A DNA stretch of 7,910 bases, taken from positions 1 through 7,910 of the forward strand of contig CANQMJ010000116.1 of the NCBI GenBank assembly GCA_947624945.1, given 5' to 3'. This DNA comes from an uncultured Clostridia bacterium. GTDB taxonomy: Bacteria > Bacillota > Clostridia > Oscillospirales > CAG-272. A program made the translations under genes and the position numbers. Positions 1 to 5,651 of this stretch are shown here, piece by piece; within the stretch, counting starts at the first letter, position 1, and every line of letters begins with the position of its first letter. The notes below the pieces were generated by a model. The model searched no databases. It was not told the DNA's origin and was given only the letters and a program-made list of their open reading frames with translations.

Positions 1-491
1 ACCTCGGAGTCGGCGAAGGCTCCGAGCAGTGCGGATACCGCCCTGTTGTCATTATTCAAAACGATATCGGCAACAGATACAGTCCGACGCTGATCGTAGC
101 GTCTATATCGAGCAAGATCGATTCTAAACCGAAAATGAGCCCTCACTGCTATATCGACCGCGAAGGCGGTCTTGTGCATCCGTCTGTCGTTCTGCTTGAG
201 CAGATACGCACGGTAGATAAAAAACGTATAGGTCCGTATATAGGACATCTGAGCGCACGAAGTATGGAGAAAATAGATAATGCGCTCTCGGTGAGCGTCG
301 ACCTCGTGCCGAGAAGCGGCGACAGCATCGTTATGTCCCTTTGCAGTACGTGCGCGGCAAATTTCAGACGTGCGAACGCCTACGCGCTTCGCAGACTGTA
401 TGAAAAGCAGAACGAGTCGTCCGTATGTGCATACTGTGGCAAGCGCCTCGGCTTCTATTATGAGATATCAATGCTTATCGGCGGCAGATAA
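1..491 (+). CDS. MazF/PemK-family toxin with C-terminal Cys4 extension, 5' end cut by window edge
   Basis: The open frame enters from the left edge (first full codon at 3), giving 162 visible residues. The visible N-terminus, LGVGEGSEQCGYRPVVIIQN, is the PemK/MazF beta-barrel signature (G-S-E-Q-x-G-x-R-P-V-V-I-I-Q-N). It is followed by a segment like SPTLIVASISSK and one like SVVLLEQIRTVDKKRI, both typical of these endoribonucleases. Family members cleave mRNA and are neutralised by a cognate antitoxin; any antitoxin would lie left of the window. Unusually, after the toxin fold ends there are about 60 extra residues carrying CSTC, 24 residues, then CAYC, a C-x2-C-x24-C-x2-C pattern that looks like a zinc-binding knuckle pair. 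I recall similar tails on MazF homologues from clostridial mobile elements, but cannot confirm this here. The ATG at 135 is internal to the fold and is not the start. It lies on the element side of the cotJC junction, so it is plausibly a stabilisation cargo gene. Confidence 0.88.
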   Translation, partial: LGVGEGSEQCGYRPVVIIQNDIGNRYSPTLIVASISSKIDSKPKMSPHCYIDREGGLVHPSVVLLEQIRTVDKKRIGPYIGHLSARSMEKIDNALSVSVDLVPRSGDSIVMSLCSTCAANFRRANAYALRRLYEKQNESSVCAYCGKRLGFYYEISMLIGGR

Positions 492-570
492 GTATAAATC
501 AATGACATTGTCAATTATTTTTCGTGTGTAATACGGTTTTACGGACATATGACGACTAAGTTTGAAAAGG

Positions 571-599
571 CGTAAAGCCGACGCTTACGGCGCTTTGCG
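571..599 (+). repeat. Imperfect hairpin in mazF-ATPase intergenic gap
   Basis: Positions 571-580 can pair with 588-599 (one G-T pair and a 2-base bulge) around a 7-base loop. A competing perfect 6-bp stem uses CGACGC at 579-584 and GCGTCG at 597-602. No T-run follows on either strand, so it is not a clear intrinsic terminator. It is the only structure I see in the 231-base gap apart from the promoter of the next gene. Confidence 0.3.
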
Positions 600-663
600 T
601 CGAACTGTGCAATAAAGTTGAAATTATTCATGTGATTTAATGCAATTATTTGTTATAATATCA

Positions 664-692
664 TTGATATTTACATGAATATCTGATATACT
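664..692 (+). promoter_or_regulatory. Sigma-A-type promoter of the ATPase gene
   Basis: TTGATA (664-669), a 17-base spacer, then TATACT (687-692). Each hexamer is one base from or close to consensus and the spacing is ideal. Transcription would begin near 699, giving a leader of about 24 bases that carries a strong GGAGGG ribosome binding site (711-716), 6 bases before the ATG at 723. Confidence 0.75.
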
Positions 693-722
693 GTATGTGA
701 CTTCTGAAAGGGAGGGTCATTT

Positions 723-2018
723 ATGTACCGAAAAATCACGGCTTTTTTAGAAGCATGGAAAGAAAACGAACACCGCAAGCCGCTGATTCTGCAGGGGGCA
801 AGGCAGGTCGGCAAGACGTATTCCATTTTGGAGTTTGGGCGCACACACTATGAGAATGTAGCGTACTTCAACTTTGAAACAAATCCGAAGCTCGCAAAAA
901 CATTCGATGAAAATATCAACCCCGATTATCTGATCCCTATTCTGTCGCATATCGCAGGGCAAACCATCGTCAAAGAAAAAACGCTGATCGTCTTTGACGA
1001 GGTGCAGCTTTGCGAACGGGCGCTGACTTCACTCAAGTATTTTTGCGAGGACGCTCCCGATTATCACATCATCGTTGCGGGCAGTCTTTTAGGCGTTGCG
1101 GTAAACCGTGCAAAATTCTCTTTTCCCGTTGGCAAAGTCGATATGAAAACCCTTTACCCGATGGACATGGAGGAATTTATGCTTGCGCTGGGGGAGGACG
1201 CTCTGGTAGAGCAGATCAAAAAGTCATTCCTTACCGACACGCCGATTCCTTCCGCTTTGCACGATGCGGCGATGCAGCTTTATCGTCAGTACCTTGTGGT
1301 GGGCGGTATGCCGGAGTGTGTCATGCAGTTTGCCGGGACAAAGGACTATATCCTTGTGCGTCACACGCAGGACACCATTCTGTCAAGCTATCTAAATGAT
1401 ATGAGCAAGTACAACAACTTGAACGAGATCAAAAAAACGCGGCTTGCCTATGACAACATCACCGTGCAGCTTTCCAAAAAGAATACACGTTTTCAATATA
1501 AGCTGATCAAGAAAGGCGGACGGGCGTCCGAATTTGAAAACGCCATCGAATGGCTGAGGCTCTCCGGCATCGTGTCGCAGGTATTCAAGGTAGAACAAGT
1601 AAAAAAGCCTTTGGAAAACTACCGTGACATCGACGCTTTCAAGATCTATGTTTCCGATTTGGGACTTCTTGCCGCAAAAAAGGATTTAGCCGCGAACGAT
1701 GTTCTCTACATGGTGGAGGAACTTAACGATTTTAAGGGCGGACTTACGGAGAACTATGTGAATGTGCAGCTCACAATAAACGGCTACCAAACATATTATT
1801 GGGAGTCCGAGCGCGGTGCAGAAATCGATTTTGTTATTCAGCGTGACGGAAAGCTCATTCCCATAGAGGTCAAGTCCGCCGACAACACAAGAGCCAAGAG
1901 CTTAAAGGTCTATATGGACACCTACAAGCCCGATTACGCCATCAAGCTCTCTGCAAAAAACTTTGGCTTTGATGATGGAAAGAAAACTGTTCCTCTTTAC
2001 GCCGCATTTTGTATCTGA
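723..2018 (+). CDS. ATP-binding protein of the AAA_14 / DUF4143 family
   Basis: Complete 431-residue protein, a usual length for the family. The N-terminal AAA-type domain has a Walker A P-loop GARQVGKT (residues 25-32), Walker B LIVFDE (88-93) and the characteristic sensor-like AGSLLG (119-124). The C-terminal half is the DUF4143 region. It ends with an arrangement like a PD-(D/E)XK nuclease fold: E367, D369 in AEIDFV, then E382 and K384 in PIEVKS. Whether this tail cleaves DNA is not established for the family; the physiological role of these widespread ATPases is largely unknown. The start is fixed by GGAGGG 6 bases upstream. The gene forms its own transcription unit with a promoter at 664-692 and a terminator at 2037-2065, so it looks like an independent cargo gene of the element. 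Its base composition is more AT-rich than the cotJ side. Confidence 0.93.
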   Translation: MYRKITAFLEAWKENEHRKPLILQGARQVGKTYSILEFGRTHYENVAYFNFETNPKLAKTFDENINPDYLIPILSHIAGQTIVKEKTLIVFDEVQLCERALTSLKYFCEDAPDYHIIVAGSLLGVAVNRAKFSFPVGKVDMKTLYPMDMEEFMLALGEDALVEQIKKSFLTDTPIPSALHDAAMQLYRQYLVVGGMPECVMQFAGTKDYILVRHTQDTILSSYLNDMSKYNNLNEIKKTRLAYDNITVQLSKKNTRFQYKLIKKGGRASEFENAIEWLRLSGIVSQVFKVEQVKKPLENYRDIDAFKIYVSDLGLLAAKKDLAANDVLYMVEELNDFKGGLTENYVNVQLTINGYQTYYWESERGAEIDFVIQRDGKLIPIEVKSADNTRAKSLKVYMDTYKPDYAIKLSAKNFGFDDGKKTVPLYAAFCI

Positions 2019-2036
2019 ACAAATATAACGATTTGC

Positions 2037-2065
2037 AACGCTCACTGATACAGTGAGCGTTTTTC
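2037..2065 (+). terminator. Strong intrinsic terminator after the ATPase gene
   Basis: AACGCTCACTG (2037-2047), loop ATA, then CAGTGAGCGTT (2051-2061): a perfect 11-bp stem running into a T-run (2060-2064). It begins 19 bases after the ATPase stop. The A/T flanks might also give some termination on the minus strand. Confidence 0.93.
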
Positions 2066-2213
2066 TTGTGAAAAATAAAAATTCTGAAACAAGAGTCTGT
2101 AAAAGCATTACGTATGACAATTATCGCCGGAAAATTCGCTCTTTTCCTTGACAAACTGCAATATCAGACAAGCATAGACTCATATATATTAAAAACGAGG
2201 GAGGTGTTAGCAG

Positions 2214-2420
2214 TTGCTGCATAGAGAATTCGTCTATACCGGCGCTCCTGTTCCGGATTTAGAAGGATCGGAATACGCAGCGTTTCTTTTGAACATTCAA
2301 AAGGGCGTCATTTTTTCTTTGGAGCGAAGAAAACTGTTGACGCCTTCACAGCGGGAACGGTGTATAGAAGAACTTGAAAAACATTTTGCTCAAAAGAAAG
2401 GAAGAAAGCGGCAGGTATAG
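2214..2420 (+). CDS. Small basic protein preceding the recombinase, candidate recombination accessory factor
   Basis: 68 residues, TTG start, supported by GAGGGAGG (2197-2204) 9 bases upstream; no ATG offers a better start. The N-terminal part contains EYAAFLLNIQKGVIFSLERR. The C-terminal part, LLTPSQRERCIEELEKHF, looks like a short helix-turn-helix resembling SHOCT-type modules, followed by a very basic tail KKGRKRQV. I do not recognise a named family with certainty, but small proteins of this kind often sit just upstream of serine recombinases in clostridial elements. Position (122 bases before the recombinase, same strand), size and charge make it a candidate recombination directionality factor or DNA-binding accessory. 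That role is inference only. No convincing promoter is visible immediately upstream: there is a TTGACA at 2148-2153 without a properly spaced -10. Confidence 0.75.
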   Translation: MLHREFVYTGAPVPDLEGSEYAAFLLNIQKGVIFSLERRKLLTPSQRERCIEELEKHFAQKKGRKRQV

Positions 2421-2471
2421 CCGCCTTATATTTTCCAAAATAAAAATCGTGCTGATTTCAAATTCGCACAT

Positions 2472-2500
2472 TTGACGGAAAAGGATCCCTTTTTTATAAT
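2472..2500 (+). promoter_or_regulatory. Sigma-A-type promoter of the serine recombinase gene
   Basis: TTGACG (2472-2477), a 17-base spacer, then TATAAT (2495-2500): one mismatch to the vegetative consensus. Transcription would start near 2507. The leader contains a small inverted repeat (CGGCG...CGCCG, about 2509-2526) just before the ribosome binding site. The promoter implies vegetative expression rather than expression limited to a sporulation sigma factor. Confidence 0.85.
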
Positions 2501-2542
2501 GAAAATAACGGCGGCAAAAGTCGCCGGGAAAGGAGATTTTGA

Positions 2543-4480
2543 ATGAACAAATACGAACTCTTAAATGAAGAACGAAAAATCGTCGACGTCAGAAAACGAG
2601 TTGCGGCATATTGCCGTGTCTCTACCGACAACGAGGATCAGGCAAACTCTTTTGAAAGTCAGCAGCGATATTTCAGGCAGTATATCGAACATAATCCCGA
2701 CTGGGAGCTGTACGAAATATTTGCCGACGAGGGCATATCGGGGACAAATACCAAGAAACGCAAAGAGTTTAACCGTATGATCGCCTGCGCTAAAAACGGG
2801 GATTTTGATTTGATCATAACGAAAGAGATATCCCGTTTTGCAAGGAACACGCTCGACAGCATTTATTATACCCGTGACTTGAAAAAGCACGGCGTCGGCG
2901 TTATTTTTATGAATGACGGGATCAACACTCTTGACGGCGACGCGGAACTGCGTCTTGCCATTATGTCGTCCATCGCACAGGAAGAAAGCCGAAAAACATC
3001 GGAACGCGTGAAATGGGGACAGAAACGACAGATGGAGCAGGGCGTCGTTTTCGGCAGGGATATGCTCGGATACGATGTTCGCGGCGGTAAAATGTACGTC
3101 AATGAAGAAGGCGCGAAAGTCGTCCGCCTGATCTTCAATAAATTTGTCAATGAAGGTAAAGGCACTCATGTTATCGCCCGCGAGCTTCGTGAAGAAGGCA
3201 TACTTCCTATGCATGTAAAGGAGTGGCAGAACACGGTCATTCTCCGCATTCTTCGAAACGAAAAATACTGTGGCGACCTTGTACAGAAAAAAACTTATAC
3301 GCCCGACTTTCTATCCCACGAGAAAAAATACAATCGCGGGCAGGAGGAATTCGTCATTATCAAAAATCACCATGAGCCTATCATTTCCCGTGAGTTGTTC
3401 GATGAGGCGGGCAGAATTTTAGACGAGCGCTCTTTATCGCAGGAAGGAAAGGCGAAGCACTCAAATCGTTATCCTTTCTCGGGAAAGATCAAATGCGGTT
3501 GCTGCGGTCGGAGTTATGTTGCACGGTATAAGACGAGAAAGGACGGAAGCAAATATAAGGCATGGCGGTGTTATGAAGCGGCACGAAACGGCAGTCCTCA
3601 TACGGACAAGGCCGGCAATCATGTCGGCTGCAAGGGATTGAGCATACGCGACGAGGATGCCGTTCACATCATGTCTCTCGTTACAAAGGATTTAAGTATA
3701 AACCGTCGTAAGATCACAGATGAACTGCTCTCCGTTATAAAATCGGTCGTTGCTGCCGACATGACGGGCACAGACACTCTGGCAGCAGAGGAAGAAATAA
3801 ATGCCGTAAAGGAAAAACAAACGCGGCTGCTTGACCTCTATATGTCGGGTGATATAACAAAAGATGAATTTACCGCCGCGCGAACAAAATGCAGCAGCGA
3901 AATTGAAAAGCTCCAATCGCTCATAAACTGCGTTGATGAACAGAATGGGGCGGTGACACAGGACGAATTGATCAAGGAAATCGAAAAGACCGTTTCACAT
4001 ATCATCGACGGCGCGGAATGTGATGACGAATTTTACAGCCATATCCTTGACAAGATGGTCGTCAATGACCGTGACAACATCGACGTGTATCTGAACCTTT
4101 TGCCGATAAAACTGAGTTATGCAGTATCAAAAAGCATCAAAAACACGCAGGACGAGCAGCAAAAAAAAGCGTTTGCCCCTGAATATGCTCTGTCACAAAT
4201 CGAGGATCATATCAGGGGCTCCTCTACCTATATCGGTCAGCACGCCCACAACTTCCTTGTACGGCATCGAGTATCGCTGCGACAGATACCGCTGCGACGC
4301 TGTAAGCTCGCCGTCCGGACCGCCGAACTGCGTGATTATCACCTGCGCGAGCTTCGGGTCCGGCTTCTTTATATTCACAGGAAACTGCAGCTTTTTCTCA
4401 TATATCCACATACAAAGATCCTCCCGTCAGTTCCACGGCCAGCCGCCGTCTATCCAGCGCCAGCCGTCGCCGGCGGATGA
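2543..4480 (+). CDS. Large serine recombinase (integrase/excisionase) of the element; C-terminus runs into host DNA
   Basis: 645-residue frame; ATG preceded by AAAGGAG (2529-2535) at 7 bases. The resolvase domain has RVAAYCRVSTD with nucleophile S27, DEGISG (62-67) and the catalytic arginine motif SRFAR (97-101). A recombinase domain follows (about residues 175-290). Next is a zinc ribbon with C318, C321, C343 and C363, then a charged helical segment around 405-460, typical of the coiled coil that controls integration versus excision in large serine recombinases. Such enzymes form a phosphoserine link and exchange short attP/attB sites to insert or excise the element. Element-type sequence ends near residue 562 (position ~4226). 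Residues beyond it are read from the antisense strand of cotJC and cotJB and are unlike the family, so the native protein is probably about 540-560 residues plus whatever follows the junction. The gene lies at the element's right end, convergent with cotJC, without a terminator between them. Confidence 0.93.
   Translation: MNKYELLNEERKIVDVRKRVAAYCRVSTDNEDQANSFESQQRYFRQYIEHNPDWELYEIFADEGISGTNTKKRKEFNRMIACAKNGDFDLIITKEISRFARNTLDSIYYTRDLKKHGVGVIFMNDGINTLDGDAELRLAIMSSIAQEESRKTSERVKWGQKRQMEQGVVFGRDMLGYDVRGGKMYVNEEGAKVVRLIFNKFVNEGKGTHVIARELREEGILPMHVKEWQNTVILRILRNEKYCGDLVQKKTYTPDFLSHEKKYNRGQEEFVIIKNHHEPIISRELFDEAGRILDERSLSQEGKAKHSNRYPFSGKIKCGCCGRSYVARYKTRKDGSKYKAWRCYEAARNGSPHTDKAGNHVGCKGLSIRDEDAVHIMSLVTKDLSINRRKITDELLSVIKSVVAADMTGTDTLAAEEEINAVKEKQTRLLDLYMSGDITKDEFTAARTKCSSEIEKLQSLINCVDEQNGAVTQDELIKEIEKTVSHIIDGAECDDEFYSHILDKMVVNDRDNIDVYLNLLPIKLSYAVSKSIKNTQDEQQKKAFAPEYALSQIEDHIRGSSTYIGQHAHNFLVRHRVSLRQIPLRRCKLAVRTAELRDYHLRELRVRLLYIHRKLQLFLIYPHTKILPSVPRPAAVYPAPAVAGG
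4193..4411 (-). pseudogene. cotJC: 5' fragment of cotJC (manganese-catalase-like spore coat protein), interrupted
   Basis: Residues 1-62 match the CotJC/manganese catalase family: MWIYEKKLQFPVNI at the N-terminus, then GGPDGEL with the first manganese ligand E35, then RYLSQRYSMP and VLTDIG. Family members are about 190 or more residues. Here the match ends at residue 62, just before the segment that would supply the next metal ligands (E66 and H69 by family numbering), and ten unrelated codons lead to a TGA. The fragment alone cannot form the dinuclear manganese site. The start is supported by GGGAGG (4420-4425) 8 bases upstream, and it follows cotJB by 15 bases, so it belongs to the cotJABC operon, normally sigma-E-dependent in the mother cell. 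A serine-recombinase element occupies the break. Whether excision restores the gene or it is permanently dead is unknown. Confidence 0.88.
4211..4240. other. Probable attachment-site junction (element / cotJC)
   Basis: Reading cotJC on the minus strand, the family sequence TDIG (codons 59-62) is intact to 4226. Intact relatives continue with TEELAH, whereas this sequence continues RGAPDM and then stops. The element-host boundary therefore lies within about 4218-4228. On the minus strand the bases right after GGT are A-GAGGAG-CC, which partly mimic the expected Thr-Glu-Glu codons. This could reflect a short sequence shared by attP and attB. The exact crossover cannot be placed without the other element end. 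Confidence 0.65.
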
Positions 4481-4699
4481 AGCTTCGCTGTTTGCGGTCA
4501 GCGGGCCGCACGATGCTTCATATTCGGCGACAGCCTCGCGGTAAAGCTCGCTGTACTTTCTGTAATAATCGAGCGCGGGCTGACTTTTCGGGTGCGTATC
4601 GAGAAAAAGACGCGCCTCGTCGAGCACGAACCCGTACATCTGCACAGCGTACAAAAGATCGCCGCAGCTCTTGCCATTTGCATTTACGTTCGCCGTCAT
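4427..4699 (-). CDS. cotJB: Spore coat protein CotJB
   Basis: Complete 90-residue protein. It matches the CotJB pattern: an N-terminal helical part (LLYAVQMYGFVLDEARLFLDTHP), an ALDYYRKYSELYREAVAEYE helix, then CGPLT and the tryptophan-rich end WRWIDGGWPWN. CotJB is a small structural protein deposited with CotJA and CotJC in the inner coat of the spore. The ATG overlaps the cotJA stop in ATGA (4696-4699), indicating translational coupling, and GGAGGT lies about 9 bases upstream. The last ~54 bases (4427-4480) are antisense to the tail of the recombinase frame. Confidence 0.93.
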   Translation of the reverse strand: MTANVNANGKSCGDLLYAVQMYGFVLDEARLFLDTHPKSQPALDYYRKYSELYREAVAEYEASCGPLTANSEASSAGDGWRWIDGGWPWN

Positions 4700-4962
4700 G
4701 ATCTCTTACCTCCGCACGAGCATCCGGGATAAAAAGGCTTGTCAAGCTCCGCGAACATGGTGCCGCGCGAAAGCGCCTCGTCGGGCGCATATGCGTCGCG
4801 CCACTTCTGCCTCGGCGCGTATACCATCGCGAGCGGCAGCGCGTCGACGACGGATGGGTCGAAGCCGCGTCCCGCGGCCTTCTCACCTGCGTCCATCATG
4901 TCGCGCATAAACTCGGGCGATACGCGGTCAAGAGGCGTTCTGTTGTCGTTTTCACGTTCCAA
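4696..4962 (-). CDS. cotJA: Spore coat-associated protein CotJA
   Basis: 88 residues, TTG start, supported by GGAGAG (4971-4976) 8 bases upstream. The first in-frame ATG is far inside, at residue 19. The C-terminal half carries the CotJA signature: LAMVYAPRQKWRDAYAPDEALSRG as far as the glycine, then TMFAELDKPFYPG, ending in a small Cys-rich tail CSCGGK. CotJA is needed with CotJC for assembly into the coat in Bacillus. It is the first gene of the operon and overlaps cotJB by four bases. The N-terminal ~35 residues are less conserved. Confidence 0.9.
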   Translation of the reverse strand: MERENDNRTPLDRVSPEFMRDMMDAGEKAAGRGFDPSVVDALPLAMVYAPRQKWRDAYAPDEALSRGTMFAELDKPFYPGCSCGGKRS

Positions 4963-4976
4963 AATATATACTCTCC

Positions 4977-5015
4977 GTGATCACTTTTTTTGCCGGGACG
5001 GTATTGCCCGTCCCG
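4977..5015 (-). promoter_or_regulatory. Palindrome and hairpin in the cotJ leader
   Basis: A perfect 8-bp palindrome GTGATCAC (4977-4984) directly precedes the cotJA ribosome binding site. Just upstream is an 8-bp perfect stem, CGGGACGG (4994-5001) with CCGTCCCG (5008-5015), around a 6-base loop. In the direction of cotJ transcription the hairpin is followed by an A-run, not a T-run, so it is not an intrinsic terminator. It could shape or stabilise the 5' end of the cotJ mRNA or bind a regulator; no function is shown. Confidence 0.4.
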
Positions 5016-5020
5016 ACAGC

Positions 5021-5028
5021 ATTATATG
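5021..5028 (-). promoter_or_regulatory. Possible -10 element of the cotJ operon promoter
   Basis: On the minus strand CATATAAT matches seven of eight positions of the sigma-E -10 pattern (CATACAHT as I recall it), and also contains TATAAT. The start point would fall near 5014, about 50 bases before the TTG. No convincing sigma-E -35 element is found 14-15 bases upstream: the GC-rich hairpin CGCCG-CATA-CGGCG (5033-5046) occupies that region. The assignment is tentative. Confidence 0.35.
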
Positions 5029-5140
5029 CGCGCGCCGCATACGGCGTGACGCAGGACGACCTCGCGTAGAAGCTGTCGGTCATACGTCAGGCTGTGTCGA
5101 ATCGGGAGCGGGGAGTTTCTGACGATCCGCGTTTACTTAC

Positions 5141-5190
5141 AATAAAATAAAAATAACGGAGCCGTGGCAACTATACCCAGCTCCGTTATT
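5141..5190 (-). terminator. Intrinsic terminator after the two-helix membrane protein gene
   Basis: AATAACGGAGC (5152-5162) pairs perfectly with GCTCCGTTATT (5180-5190) around a 17-base loop. Read on the minus strand, the stem is followed by a T-rich tract (complement of 5141-5151). It begins 17 bases beyond the stop at 5207 and separates that gene from the cotJ promoter. Confidence 0.85.
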
Positions 5191-5206
5191 ATATACGTTT
5201 TTTCGT

Positions 5207-5587
5207 TCACTTCATCAGCTCGTCCGACAGACGCATTATCTCCGGCGCCAGCTTTTCCCGCTTGCGCTTTACCATGTGGTTGTAGATCGGATATGATGCG
5301 AGCACGCCCGCGATGCCGATTATGCCGACAATTATACCGACGATAAACAACTTATCTCCCCACACCATCGTGCAGCACATGCCGACGCCGAGTAAAAGCG
5401 CGCTGACGATGCCTATGATCATCGACGTGATCGAGGCTCCCCTCGTCGCTCCCGCGTCGACACGGCGAAGATGTTCGAGCGGCGTCTCCGACTTTGAAGG
5501 CGGCGCGTATTTGCTCCGTATGCTCCTTATCTCGTCCTGTTCCTTCGCCGAATATGTGTAGGTGAAGGTGTCCTTCTTTTCTTCCAT
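5207..5587 (-). CDS. Conserved two-helix membrane protein of unknown function
   Basis: Complete 126-residue protein. There is a charged N-terminal cytoplasmic-type segment of ~50 residues containing YTYSAKEQDEIRSIRSKY and PLEHLRRVD. Two hydrophobic helices follow at about 53-75 and 80-101, rich in Gly/Ile and joined by a short turn (WGDK). A basic-acidic C-terminal tail ends with KLAPEIMRLSDELMK. With both tails charged and a tiny loop it is probably a helical hairpin with both ends in the cytoplasm. I recall similar small proteins widely in Clostridia, sometimes carrying unsupported enzyme names; no catalytic motif is visible and I assign no function. AAAGGAG lies 8 bases before the ATG. It is monocistronic, with a promoter at 5618-5626 and a terminator at 5141-5190. 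Confidence 0.88.
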   Translation of the reverse strand: MEEKKDTFTYTYSAKEQDEIRSIRSKYAPPSKSETPLEHLRRVDAGATRGASITSMIIGIVSALLLGVGMCCTMVWGDKLFIVGIIVGIIGIAGVLASYPIYNHMVKRKREKLAPEIMRLSDELMK

Positions 5588-5617
5588 GTTTTTTGCTCCT
5601 TTCGTTTTTCTGCCGTC

Positions 5618-5626
5618 ATTATATCA
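5618..5626 (-). promoter_or_regulatory. Extended -10 promoter of the two-helix membrane protein gene
   Basis: The minus strand reads TGATATAAT: a perfect TATAAT (5618-5623) with the TG extension one base upstream, a strong sigma-A extended -10. A TTGAAT (5645-5650) lies 21 bases upstream, too far for a standard -35, but an extended -10 can dispense with it. A GAATATT (5642-5648), which resembles a sigma-E -35, overlaps the same area at a 19-base offset from TATAAT; this is probably coincidental. Confidence 0.7.
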
Positions 5627-5651
5627 GGCGACTGTTTATAAAATATTCAAG

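Noticed and set aside
135..491. A complete 118-residue gene starting at the ATG at 135
   Set aside because: The same frame is open to the left edge and encodes the diagnostic N-terminal half of the MazF fold, so this ATG is internal to a larger gene.
2148..2188. Promoter for the 68-residue gene built on TTGACA (2148-2153)
   Set aside because: No acceptable -10 hexamer sits 16-18 bases downstream; TATATA at 2183 is 29 bases away. CATAGACT (2173-2180) resembles a sigma-E -10 but has no matching -35.
2561..3214. 217-residue minus-strand reading frame inside the recombinase gene
   Set aside because: It is a shadow of the strongly recognisable recombinase frame, with no ribosome binding site or family resemblance.
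4193..4411. cotJC as a naturally short 72-residue protein or a simple frameshift
   Set aside because: All known CotJC proteins I can recall are far longer. Beyond residue 62 none of the minus-strand frames resumes the family sequence, so it is replaced DNA rather than a local frameshift.
4994..5015. Hairpin as an intrinsic terminator
   Set aside because: No T-run follows on either strand; a T-run lies on the wrong side for plus-strand termination and reads as an A-run downstream on the minus strand.
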